Of a stretch of 64,000 nucleotides of DNA, positions 1-11,800 are shown one piece after another. Under the pieces are notes generated by a model. It searched no databases and had not been told where the DNA came from. It saw nothing but the letters and a program-made list of their open reading frames with translations. The position numbers and the translations under genes are program-made. Source of the DNA: Cinclus cinclus (lineage: Eukaryota > Chordata > Aves > Passeriformes > Cinclidae). Position 1 is the stretch's first letter; each line of letters opens with the position of its first letter. The stretch spans positions 50,421,797-50,485,796 of the forward strand of contig NC_085046.1 of the NCBI RefSeq assembly GCF_963662255.1, read 5' to 3'.

Positions 1-3000
1 GATGTGCCCCCACACAGGGAGAAATTTTGTCTTCTCTCTACCTGACATATTCTGTGATAGATTAAAAATAATACTGCTGGGGCCTCTGGAGATAGCCTAA
101 TACAACTATAGAATCAATCTTTCATTACCAGAAGTAGCATCTTAGATTGAAAATAATTATGAATTTCCATATCATCAAATAAATTTCCAAATGACAGCTT
201 ATTTTCCATTTAAAGATGTTATTTAAATTCATAAGCAAACTCACAACCCCATGTTTCTGTTAAAAGAAAAACAAAATTCTATTCCTGCAAAAAATACATG
301 ATTTCAAAGATTCTAAGTAAAAATATCTTTAGAAGGTCTTATAGGCAGGATACAGCTTCATATATAAAAGACATCATTAGTTTTAGACCTATAGGTATCT
401 ATTTTTCAGGGTTTATTTTTTTTTTGCTTTTTTTTTTCCCCAGAAAGGTGAGTAGTTTAAACAAGCATTACTGTTTAGATCAGTTAGGTGCTAATGTGTT
501 AATTTCAGTATTCTACCATTTAAAAGGCTATCAGATCTTCTGACATTTTAATACAAATACAGTCTGGTGCTGTGACAGCATTTGGCATAGATAGATTTTG
601 CCATGATGTTTCAGATAACCCCAAGTATGTTTCTCTAAATGCATTAAAAATTCTTCACAGTTTCTCTTAACAGATTCAACATGGAGAAGAGTAGATTAGG
701 AAACAGGCTTCATCAGGATAGCACTGATACTTATCTGTAACTTTCTCTTCTTCAGGGTTTTTAAAAATTCCATTTCAGCAACTGCCTGAATTTCTAAAGG
801 TGTCCTATCAAAACTTTATTATATTTATTCGACATAATAGTGGAGACTATTACATTAGATCTATAAAAGAATTTAGGTTCACTGCAGGAAAATAAATATT
901 TTTCTGTATCCATACCCTTTCAGTCAGAAGCCTTCAATGTATAAGTCAGCAAAGTCCCCTAAGTGCTGAGACAGTGTCATTTGGGTAGGAGTTATGACTC
1001 CTCGTTCTCTCAATACACCCATAAAGGCAATATTGGCTGTTGCAACTGAATGGAGAGATCTTTATAGGACAAAGTTATGAGAGACAGGTACTCAGAGGCA
1101 TAGCAACCAGGCAGGGTAAGGCATTATGAAATTAACAAGAGTCACACAGGAAATTCCAGGAGAAAAATGAAAATTTTCCCCCTTGTAACCCACCAGAAAG
1201 TTAAAAAGAAAAAAAAACAAACAAAAAGTTAAAACAGGTGTTTCTAGTAATAAATTACCCCAAGAATTAAAAGTTAGCAAATGTGATACTGGTTAACTTT
1301 GAGACACTGCTAAGGAGACAGCAAGATAGAAGACAAACTCCTTCCAGTAGGATAAGTAAGAAAGTAATTAGATAGAAAACAACATTCCCAAAAGACATAT
1401 AAACACTAGCTGAAACCTTTGCACTGATTAATATATAAAACCACTTTGTCATGTTTAAATAGGTCTGCATAGTATCTTATATTCTAGTAGCAGCCCAGAA
1501 ACAACAAATGGGAGGTCACAGAGCATTCTAATCACATTTCATATTTTTAAAATATTCCCATAACTAGAAAAATGTATAATGTTCTGTAAACTAAATTGAT
1601 TTAATAATAATGTAATTCAAAAGAAGTACATAAGAAAAAGGACAAAATATCCAGGCCTACAAGGCCATTAACCTAGTAAATCTTTCTATGATGTAAGTTT
1701 CCAGTTAAGATCTTATGAAGTAAAGACACAAAAAAGGAAAACAGCATTAAATTTCAAACTCAAGAACTGTTTCATATTATCCTTCATTAAAATTCAGTTC
1801 AGGGTCTTGGAAGTAAGTTGCCTCTCAGGGGAAAAAACAGTCACAGGTTTCACAAAGCAAATAATTCTTGCATGTCCTAGCTTAGTGGGTGTATGCTAGA
1901 ATTTATTCCTCTTCAACAGTAGTTGCTATACACAAATCATTGTACTCCAAGATGTATACACTAAGTCCTTGGTTAGCTGAAAACGTTGCTCTGTAGAGCA
2001 GGTGGAAGGGACTTGGGAATGTGGTAAGGCTTGCAACTTTTTCTTGGAATAATCTCACCAGACAATGCATTTCAGTATGAACAGAAATTCTGAGAAGATG
2101 GCTCACATATAATTTCAGCTAAGTAGAGCTGCATATGATTTCCTTATATCTAGCTGGTCATTAAATGCTACTTTAGGCCTTTCTGGTAGCTAGTATTTCC
2201 AAAGGCACCCAAGAGTATCAAATATCTGAAGTCTCACACAGCTCAAAAAATGTTAATTATCTAACTCACTTGAGCTTCTTTCCCTATGACTTTTGGTTCA
2301 ATCCTGTAGCAGAATATTATGAAATGCTGAGAGCTTGTTTTCCTGTAAAACCTAAATCCATTGTACTGTAGCAACTTCCTTCAATATAAAGGGGAACCAT
2401 GTAAATTCTTTTCTTGTAAATGAAGAGAATATATTGCTCAAACAGTAGTTTATTCGTCAGTTCCCAGAGAAATGCAAAGTTCATTTTATAGTTAACTCAG
2501 TAGATTCCTTTCTATTTCACCTAAAACATGAAGAGAATCAGAAGTATTAATTTTTTTTAAAGGGGGTTAAAGCCAGGAGGTGAGTAGATAAATTAAATTT
2601 CTTTCCAAAAATCATTATTTATATTGAAAACTATATACTCAGTCAGTATCTTTTCAATAATAAAAATAATACCAAACCAGATGTAATGCATAATTCACTC
2701 TAAGTTTTAATTAAACTGAAAGAAAAACAACAATAATATCAGAAATACATAATTGTTTTCAATAGTAGCAGCAGCCACTTTATCGAGTTCTAAATTTTCT
2801 ACAATGAAGCAAAATCTGCTTTCATTTACATCTTTGCAGCTCCACTGATGTTCACTCAGGCTGCAGATAAGAATCAGGTACAAAAATATAATTTGAAAGT
2901 GACGTGCAGGAAGACTATGCCTTTTCTTTTTTTTTTTTCCCCCCTTGGCTCATAATTACCATAATATTTTTGAATCTTTTTAAAACTTTTAATATTTTCT

Positions 3001-3010
3001 ATATCCTTCT
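1..3010. other. intron 3 sequence, nothing recognised
   Basis: AT-rich intronic DNA with short homopolymer tracts, such as the T-run followed by C-run near 2928-2944. All open frames are under 85 codons with no family resemblance. No RNA gene or transposon end was recognised. CNTNAP2 exon 4 was looked for on the minus strand and not found. Confidence 0.7.
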
Positions 3011-4076
3011 GGACAAAATATCCAGCCCACAGCTGGATAAACACATTATGTGATGGGTGAGCCAGTCTTTCAGGCTGGACACAAAGGGTTACAGTGAATT
3101 GGGTGACATCAGACTGGTGACTATGCGAGTTCTGCAGGGCCCCATCCTTGGCCTTGTTTCTTCAGCATCTTCATAAATGGCTTGGACACAGGACGGGAAG
3201 GTACACTAAGCACGTTCACAGATGATACAAAATTGAGAGGAGCTGTTGACTCCAATTAAGGCAGAGAGGTCCTGTTGAGAGACTTGGACAAATTAGTGGC
3301 CTGGGAAACCATCAGCCATATGAAGTTTATCAGAGGAAAGTGCCAGCTTCTGCACCTGGGATGGAACAACCCAGGATGTATGGGCAGACCGGGCAATGAA
3401 ATGCTGGAAAGCAGCACTGCAGAAAGGGACCTGGAGGTCCTGGTCACTGCCAGGCTGGCTATAAGTCAGTGGTGCCTTGACAGCCAGGAGAGACAAACCT
3501 GTCTTGGGTACATCAGGCACAGCATCACCAGCTGGGCAAGGGAGGGGACTGTCCCTCTCTGGTCTGAGCTGGGGTGGCCTCACCTCGAGTGCTGGGGGCA
3601 GTTCTGGGTGCCACAATAAAAGATATGAAGGTATTAGAGAGTGCACAAAGAAGAGCAACTAAGACAGTGAAAGGCCTTAAGGGGAAGTGTTATGAGGAGT
3701 AGCTGAGATCACTTGGTCTGTTCAGCACAGAACAGACTGAGGGAAGACCTCATTGAAGTCTACAACTTTCTTGCGAGGGGAAGAGGGGGGCAGATACTGA
3801 TCTCTGCTCTGTGATGACCAGTGGCAGGACCCCAGAGAATAGACTGAAGTTGAGTCAGGGTAGGTTTAAGCTAGGTATTAGACAAAGATGCTCAGGCACT
3901 GGAACAAGCTGCCTACGGAAGAGGTCACAGCACCAGCCCCTACAGAGGTCAAGAAGTGTTTGGACAATACTGGGGAATACGGTATGGCTCTTGGCGATGG
4001 TGCTGTGCAGGGCCAGTATTTGGACTCTGTGACCCTTGTGGGTCCCTTCCAATTCAGCTTATTCTCTGATTCTGTA
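3011..4076 (+). mobile_element. CR1 LINE, 5'-truncated copy (end of RT region and 3' UTR)
   Basis: Recognised as an avian CR1 3' end from its characteristic order of segments. First comes the end of the reverse transcriptase region around GGGTTACAGTGAATTGGGTG. Next is a stretch resembling the coding sequence for a CR1-type F-A-D-D-T motif (GATGATACAAAATTG near 3220). Then come CCTCACCTCGAGTGCTG near 3578, CACTTGGTCTGTTCAGC near 3711 and CTTGTGGGTCCCTTCCAA near 4034. It finishes with the CR1 terminal repeat-like ATTCTCTGATTCTGT at 4061-4075. Open frames at 3275-3662 on either strand are remnants of the 3' end, not genes. The copy is 5'-truncated as usual for CR1 and clearly decayed. It is antisense to CNTNAP2. 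Confidence 0.9.
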
Positions 4077-5135
4077 ACTTTGATATCCCCAAGGATAAAA
4101 TGATGAGATGGATGAGAGCTGATATCAAGTTCTATTAGCGTAATCAAATTTTAGAAGATAATACATGAAAAGATCTCTTAAATTCTAGCATGGATCTGCT
4201 AATTTTCTATAGGAAAGATTTCAGTGTTAGACATGCTGAGCCTCTGCCACTGATGCATATAATTCGAGCCTCAGTGTTTCAGCACTTTCTTATAGCTATA
4301 GAGCATAATTTCATTATGCTTAACATGAGACATTTATATAGTCTATATCTGAGTTAGCAAATAGAAACAGTATTATATGTAAAATCATGCCTGGTATGTG
4401 TTCATTAGGCAAATAGTGTTGATACAGAAACCAAAATGAGCATCTATACCAAAACAAAGGTTTCTTTTTGTGTACATGAAACGCCCCAGTGGATTGACAT
4501 ATAAAGGGAAACCTCATGACCTACCAAAATTAGAATCTCAGACTACAAGAGTAAAGGTAGGAGAGGTGATCAAAATTCTCTAGTTGCTAGGCATTTTATG
4601 GAAAGAGGCCACATTCACTCATCTTATTAAAATTCATGAAAATTGAAAATATCCAAAAGCCCAGGAGGGGTGGGGTCACAAAATCTATTTCACAGAACTA
4701 GGAAGCTCACTCTAAACTCACCTTGAAAGTACTTTCCCCATCACAGACTTCCTGAGAGACTTTTGAATTCCCTTCTACTTAGGAGGTAATTATAGAACTT
4801 CTTTTCCTCCCTTACTAACACATACAGAAAGAGTTCACTTCAGCCTTTTATGCAGATTATGATGATTTGTTCCTGACTAGATCTCTATTGCAAATTATTT
4901 CTCCTTTACTCCCTCTCCAATTCATCTATTTAGCTTTATTTCTCTTTCCCATTATTTCTCACATCTCATCCTCAGTGTCAATTGATACCGTAACTACTTC
5001 AGTATTAAATATTGTTGAATTTGCACCTCTCTTCTTTTAATTTGCGTTTGCATTTAATTTTAAATTTACTGTTATCAGAAAACAATGACATTCAGGCATA
5101 GGGGTGATGGAAGAGGGACTTTAAACAAAGGCTGT
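4077..5135. other. intron 3 sequence, nothing recognised
   Basis: Unique-looking AT-rich intron between a CR1 copy and a solo LTR. No coding, RNA or repeat signal was seen. Confidence 0.65.
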
Positions 5136-5843
5136 TGTCCTGGTTTGAAAGATAGGTATTTGCTAAGAAAGGCAGAAGCCTCCCTTTGAAATGAAAAGTG
5201 TGATCCCTCCTCCCTACAAATTATTATAATTTTGGAATTAAGCAATCTCTCAGGCAAGGATATGGCGGTAGGAATAACTGTTCTTTACTGGTATATCTAA
5301 CAAGACAAACAAAAAACAACAACAGCTATGAAATTACCCACAAACAGAACAGTAACTCAGTCCCAGTGTTTTTTTGGCTGCAGGCACCTTTTCCCTGAGC
5401 TGCAGTTCCCGGTGCTGGGGGCGGGCGGGTCCCGCAGAGCTGCAGGAGGGCTGGGGGTGATGGCAGAGCTGTCCCAGGGGGAGAGAGAGATGGAGAGAGA
5501 GCCCTCCGCTCATGGTGTGGGTCCTGGTGCTCAGTAGAGTGCTGGATGGTGGCAGGTTACAGTGAGAAAAAACAACAGTGCAGGGTCCGACAGCAGTGAG
5601 GATGGCTCCCGATGCTGAGATGGCAGGGATGGGACAGAGGTGTGATCGTCCTTCTTGTCTGAACTCCGTGGGGGAAATGGGCTGAGCCAGAGCCTTCCGT
5701 CTGTTCTTCTGGATGTCTGGATATCGAGGGGTTTCCCTCTTCTCTCCCCTCCCCCTTGTCACCAGGGCCCAGTCAACAGGTATTTTAGCGTGACAATGGG
5801 GAAAATTCCACAGAGGGAAAAGGGAAAGAACCAGCCCCCAACT
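5136..5843 (-). mobile_element. solo LTR, family A (same family as the 60.8-kb provirus)
   Basis: This is the reverse complement of the LTR that flanks the provirus at 60850, alignable by eye over its whole length. On the minus strand it starts near TTGGGGGCTGGTTCTTTCCC, has the GC-rich middle, the conserved AGTAAA (possible polyadenylation signal), and ends TTTCAAACCAGGACA. No internal retroviral sequence adjoins it, so it is a solo LTR left by recombination. The left flank is GCTGT. On the right CTGT follows the damaged LTR terminus, which fits a 5-bp target duplication with a small deletion at the junction (inference). It lies in intron 3, in sense orientation to CNTNAP2. The GC-rich core carries an open frame of about 140 codons that I do not consider a gene. 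Confidence 0.88.
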
Positions 5844-7642
5844 GTGTAGTGTATCTCTCCAGTGGATAAATCTTTTAAAAGGTACAAATCAAAAAGCAAA
5901 GAATAAATTATTTCTAAAAAGATTTCTAAGGGTACCAGAATAATGAGTTTTTTAAGATCACCACAGTCATTTCATTCAGGAAGATTCTGATTTTATGAGT
6001 TTCAAGTGCCTATGATTGATACTTGGCTTATGCAGTCTAGTCTGATCCTAACAGCTACTACTGCTTTTAATTCCTTGTACAAATTGACACTAAATGGAAG
6101 ATTTGATGTTAAATCTACACCATTCTGTTTTCATATTTGGGAAGTCTGTCTCCTTGTAACACTACCACTACAGTAAGACCACAGAATTTCTCCTTGCTCA
6201 GGCACCTCCCCTGTTTTCAGAATATATTAAGATAAATATTTATTAATAGCTAATAAACAGTGTTTCCAAGATAAAACCAAAGCTGTGACATCATTTAACC
6301 ACCAAAGCAATATTATGTTAGGCAAATTAGAATTAGAGTCAAGAACCATGGCCTTTTTATTTTTTGGTAACAGCCTACTTTTACTCTTAAAAGAAAGCAG
6401 GGGTAACACAGCATTTATTCTTTCATCTGGTTTTCTAATATTGGGTAAAAATTGTAGGACATGAATAATAGCAGTATTGCAGCAAACAGCTTGCTAGAAT
6501 ATATCCAAAGACAGCATTCCAAATAAAAGCGGCAGACCTGCCTGGCTCATCACACTCTTTTTCAAGTGATGTCAATGGTCAATAATGGACCAATAGTATT
6601 CTCCTGAATGCACCAAGCATACATAAGTGCTAATAAAGAGAAAAAGAAAACGTTCGTGCATGAAGAAGCTATCAAGATTATTGTATTAAGTGACAGTATA
6701 AGAATAAAGACTTTCCTCACTCGGAAAGCTGGTCTGCTTTGGAAACAAGCAATCACAGCTGTGACTAAATCAACCAAACTAAACATCCAAAGTTATTAAG
6801 ATAATACCAAAAGTTATTAATAACAAATTTTTCCTCAGCCTAACTATCTTGCTTTATATATTCACTCAGCCAGCTGCAAAACTCTCTCCCATTCTTGGTG
6901 ATTTCAACAGTAGCTGCTGGAGAAGCTTTCATAAATTTAGAGTAGGTGTATCAAAATATTTTTAGCATTTAGTGTTTACAGTTCTTTTGTTTAAAATATA
7001 AATTTTTATATTCATCAAGCTTAAGCAGAAGTTGTCCCCTACCCTGATGAATAACATGCATATCCAAATTCTAAGGAATCTAAGCCAAAGTTCAATATTT
7101 TTTTCTCTTCAAGGTCGTCTACCTCCCCAGGTTTAAATTCTCCCTCTTTCAGAATCCTCTGTCACACAGAGGAGATTTTTTCTATAAATCAATATTGTAA
7201 TAAAAAATGACTGTTTCTACGCATTCTACATATTAACTGAGTTTCTCTTATACAGATAAAATCATTCACCTTCTGCTCTATATTTGACATTCATTCTTAA
7301 TAACAGACCTTAATAAAAGAAACACCTGGCAAAAACATGAATCTAAAATATCACTGTGTTAAATCTTGTCTGCTTTGACATAATAGCTAATTACTTAATT
7401 TGCTTTCAGAAAGAATAATAAAATTTTGCTGTTTTCAAAGTATACTTTTGAAAAAGAATGCCATCTGAAAGAAGTGCTATGAGTATAGTATGCTAAGTAA
7501 TAGCTATCATTTTTTTTGTCAGTGAAATGGAAGGCTAGTGTTTTCAGCAAGAATGAAATTAGCAGTTTATCCATGAAAAAATGTAAAAACCAAAGCCAAA
7601 TTATATGTTTTTCCCTCAAATTATTATAACATAAATATCCCT
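5844..7642. other. intron 3 sequence, nothing recognised
   Basis: AT-rich intronic DNA. The short open frames, the longest 98 codons at 7395-7691 on the minus strand, have no recognisable content. The last one runs into the adjoining LTR. Confidence 0.65.
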
Positions 7643-8204
7643 TGTCATGGTTTAACCCCAGCCAGCAGCTAAGCACCACACAGCTGTTCACTCACTCCCC
7701 CACAGTGGTTTGAAGGAGAGAACAGGAAAAGTGAGAAAAATGTTGAGATACATCCAGCTTCATAGGTAAAGCAAAAGCCACACTCAAGCAAAGTCATTCA
7801 CCACTTCCCATGGGCAGGCAGCTGTTTGGCCATCCCAAGGAAAACAGTAGTCCATCACATGTTATGGTGACTCGGAACAACAAACATCATCACTCCAAAC
7901 ATGCCCTCTTCCTCCTTCCCCCAGTATTATATGCTGAGCATGACTCCATATAGTAAGAGATTATCCCAGTGGTCAGCTGGAGCCAGTTGTCTTGGCTGTT
8001 CCCCCTCACAGTTTCTTGTGCACCCACAAGTGCTACTTGCTGGAGAAAGATGAGAAGTAGAAAAGGCCTTCAGGCTGTACAAGAACTACTCAGCAGTAAG
8101 GAAAACATCCCTGAATTAGCAACATTTTCCAGCACAAATCCAAAATACATCCCCATAGTAGGTACTGTGAAGAAAATTATCTCCATCCCAGCTAAAAAAC
8201 CACA
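7643..8204 (-). mobile_element. solo LTR, family B, with perfect TCCCT target duplication
   Basis: A 562-bp LTR. On the minus strand it begins TGTGGTTTTTTAGCTGGGAT and ends with GGGGTTAAACCATGACA, a terminus I recognise from a widespread avian ERV LTR family. It is bounded by an exact 5-bp duplication TCCCT (7638-7642 and 8205-8209). A minus-strand TATA-like CATATAATA lies near 7924-7934. The absence of internal sequence makes it a solo LTR. The 5-bp duplication fits class III (ERV-L) or similar integrases. It lies in the sense direction of CNTNAP2, about 425 bp downstream of the exon 3 donor. Confidence 0.92.
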
Positions 8205-8628
8205 TCCCTGTAGCACCTGTATGGAAAACAATACATACATGATAAAATAGCTCTCCAGCACATATACACGAGGAAAAAATTACCTTCCAAAATTTTAACA
8301 GGAGAATTGTCAAATCACTATTTTATCTCAATCCGTTAATTTAGTTAACAGGAAAGAGGAGGCAAAGCATAAGAGACCAATTGAGCAATACCAGCCGCCA
8401 AGAAATATTTGCAGGTTCTGCTAAATACTGTCATCCCAAAATGGGTTCGCTAATCTTGGGAGAGCCCTCCTGAGAGCAGCTGCAACTTGAATCACTGTAT
8501 TTTGAGCAAAGTTCTGTTCCATACTGATATAAACACTGAATTCTACAAGTCATAGAATTAAAAAAAAAAAAAACACTAACAAAAAACATTATTACAGCAC
8601 ACACTTCCATTTCATAATAATTACTTAC
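8205..8628. other. start of intron 3
   Basis: Intron sequence between the exon 3 donor and the solo LTR. It has an A-run near 8560-8573 on the plus strand (T-rich in the transcript). No other feature was seen. Confidence 0.65.
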
Positions 8629-8822
8629 CCAGATATTTCCATCTTGGTGATATGGTTTCCAGTTTCTCCCTGTATCACTGTAGAGCATCCGATATTGAGT
8701 GACCCAGTCAGAGCTGCTGTACCTGCCTTGAGTTGCAATAGCACTGATCTGCTTCCTACTCCCAAAATCCACTTGCAGCCATTGGTAATGATCACTGTCT
8801 GATGGAGACCAACCTCCCGCAC
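8629..8822 (-). CDS. CNTNAP2: CNTNAP2 exon 3 (F5/8 type C / discoidin domain, middle part)
   Basis: This 194-bp exon encodes 64 complete codons plus the last two bases of a split Gly codon. The peptide starts [20 protein letters not shown] and ends HQDGNIW. It is nearly identical to human Caspr2 from residue 71 as I recall it; one visible change is FGSRKQ where human has FGNRKQ. It is the core of the N-terminal discoidin domain, an extracellular adhesion module. On the minus strand the acceptor is a pyrimidine-rich tract ending ACAACAG at 8823-8829, and the donor is GTAAGT at 8623-8628. The exon starts in phase 1 and ends in phase 0. The reading frame stays open into both introns (to about 8883 and 8431), but that extra peptide resembles nothing in the family. 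The paralogues CNTNAP4 and CNTNAP5 are more divergent in this segment. Confidence 0.96.
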
Positions 8823-11800
8823 CTGTTGTGTAGAAGCAGAATGGAGATTTAAATCTCAGGTAGTTGCTTTGCTGTGAACTCATTGTGAAGATTCTGACTG
8901 CTGGAAGTCAGCCCAGCTGAAAAGAATATAATACAAAAAAAGTTTGAACACATACAAAAGAAATATGAGTTTCCATTTAAAAATAATGCAGAAAAAACTT
9001 TAGCACAGCATTTAAGTACATTAAATCTATTGCCCTAATCATATTTTATATAATTATAATGATTTGATGGGATGCCTGCTAACCAATCAATGCCTTTATA
9101 ATGCTTTAATTACAGTTTATTACTTTTTGCTAAATTATAATTTTTCAAGGGTTGACCAATTTTCCATTAAGTTCTTTGTCAGAATAAGACACAAATAAAT
9201 ACAAATTTTTGGATTTTCTATGCCTTTTCAATAACATTTTCAAGTTGAAGAGATAATACAGATAAAAACTGAGGAAGTAAGAGAAAGTTCTCTGCTTTAT
9301 TATATTTCACTATAGAGCAGAAACTGAAAGATCTACCAGAAGAATTGAGAAAGGAGCAGGTACTCCAGGGCTAGATCTGATTTTGATCTGCTGGTTGTAC
9401 AGTCTTCCACAGATTACATTGGCAGATGCCTTACACAAGTGTTATTGCTCTTTATGGGTCTATGAATTAATTTGACAGTAATACTATTAATATTCTTCTC
9501 AACCACTAGACTACATTAAACTGTTCTAAATAAAGAAGGCCAGTGATGCATAGATAAATACAGTATTGAGACATTAATGCAATTTCTTATTCTGAAATAA
9601 AAATATTAAGGGGGAAACAGTATTAGGATTCTTCAGAGAATAATAAAATTTCTCAGATATATATTATAATGATATAGCTATTATAATGGTAAGCATTAGG
9701 AAATATATGAAATAAAAACTCATCTATCAAAATAGAGAAAAAGTGGAGTATCATTCTCTTTATAATCATAACAGACATTAATACACAGAAAAATGCTTAC
9801 AGACTTGATGTGATTTACAGGGGATTTATTTTGCTTTTAGCTTTGAACCAAATAAATGTATTGGCACACCATCAAATCATGCAGTCTAGTCCATGGGCCA
9901 ATTTTTATTACTTTTAATTTCACTTATAGTCTTCAATTGATGTCACAAGCTTTGCCTGCTTGCCAAACAAGCAACTTTGCTATACTGCATCTTATATACT
10001 CCCATCATTAGGCGGCAGCATTGCCTCAGTCTTAGACAACCCTAAAACTAATTCAGCTGCTAGAGGTGTTAACATTTGCAGGTCATTGGACATTTTAATG
10101 CCTTGTGTGGTTGTCCTTCATTGTAATTAAAAGTGTAGCACTACAACAATGACAACTAATTTGTTAAAATTCTCAAGATTTACAATAGATGCTTTCTCCC
10201 TGCTTTACCCAGCAAAATAAACAGGATACTTTAGCTGTAGGGAATAGTTCAATACTATTTAAAATATATAAACCCAAAAAACCACCCTTACTGAAAAGGA
10301 CTTCCAGGAAAAATATTCCCACACATTCCCAAATTCAAACTAGATCTAGTTTTGCAGAGACTGATCATTGAAAACAGAATGCAACTTCTTCATAACTACT
10401 ATGCACAGAGATTAGAAGAGTTAAATCTACATACTTGTAATAACAGAGATGGTGTTTTCCCTCACTATCCTAATACCATCATCAAATTTATGTGTATGCG
10501 ATTGATAGCACACAAAAGATAAGAAGTTTGCACTGGACAAAAGCCATCTTTATAAAAAGCCCTTTGATGGCTACTGAAAAAAAAAAAAAACAAGGTTCAA
10601 ATGTAGGCATTTTGAAAAATTTTTATGAAAGACAAAGTTAAGCAGTCAATCTATACAATTTCCTTCATCAATGCAATTGATGAAAAACTGTGACATAATA
10701 TAATGCTGTGAAGGTTAAAATAGATATTATGGCTTTTACCGTAATGCAGGAGGTTTACATTAGACCAGGAGATATTGTTAAGCACATGTAAAGGAAAATA
10801 CTTTGAAAAATAAAAATATATAATTTCTTTATTTAGTACATTCATATTACTGAGACAAGACTTTGGCCTTCTGTAATTGATAAAAAGTCACTGTAAATTT
10901 CAACTAGGTTTCAAAGAGTCTTCACCTACAAATCCTTTGAAAAATTTGTAAAAATTGAGTACCAGCATTCCTTTCCTCAGTTGTTTATTTTCATGTAAGA
11001 AGAGCTGGAAAGCATTTTTCAGATCATGCTTAAGAAAAGTTAGAGACGTGACACAACACTCACATCCAGGCCATGAGATGGAAACACTAGTTTTGCAAGA
11101 CAGACTGTCCTATAACCATTTCTAGCAAAGAAGAGTCAAGGCTTTTAGTCAAGGTTGCAAAGAGCAGCAATAATCTTATCCTATATCTTAGTTTCAGATT
11201 TGCCTTCTGGCTTTTCCAAGCAAGTAAATAAATAAATAAATAAATTGTCAAAAAGATGAAGGAGAATGCTGTATTACAGCCAAACGTGCTGCTTAACAGA
11301 CCAGCATGGTAAATGAATGGGGGTCAGTTTGAGCAGTCTGGGCAGCCATCAGCCAATCATCAGAAGCAGCCTGTGAGCATCAATTAAAATTATCCTCTTC
11401 CACTTTGATTCACCAGACTGTGTAATTCTGGGGAGATGACTACTTTGTTCATTTTGTTGGTGATAAATTTAACCTCTAGTGGGTCCAGGAACCTTTTTTT
11501 TCCCTTCATTTTTTTTTTCAGGTGCAATGCTCTGAATAAGTTATAAAAATGTTGTATTACATATGAATTTCCCTACTGTGAAATCTTGAAAGCACCCTGA
11601 ATTCACTGGAGGAATTTAAGTACATTTGTATCTCCATTCAATCTAAGTAGGTACAAAAATCACACATCCCCATAAATGTGTATATGCACACAGTTCTGCA
11701 TATAGTTAAATATTTTGCTGAATAAAACTCTGCTTTTTCACCAGAATTCGTAATTTGGTTTGATATGGGATTGGGAAAAGATACATTACTGATAAATAAT

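Noticed and set aside
3275..3662. Overlapping open frames of 61-121 codons on both strands
   Set aside because: They fall inside the 3' end of a CR1 LINE and do not form a functional CR1 protein.
1..8628. Search for CNTNAP2 exon 4 downstream of exon 3
   Set aside because: No minus-strand segment encodes the expected end of the discoidin domain (the RIGLRIEVYGC region), so exon 4 is taken to lie beyond the left edge.
8431..8883. 150-codon open frame on the minus strand spanning CNTNAP2 exon 3
   Set aside because: Only 8629-8822 is exon. Clear acceptor and donor sites bound the family-like peptide, and the flanking codons are intron read-through with low-complexity content.
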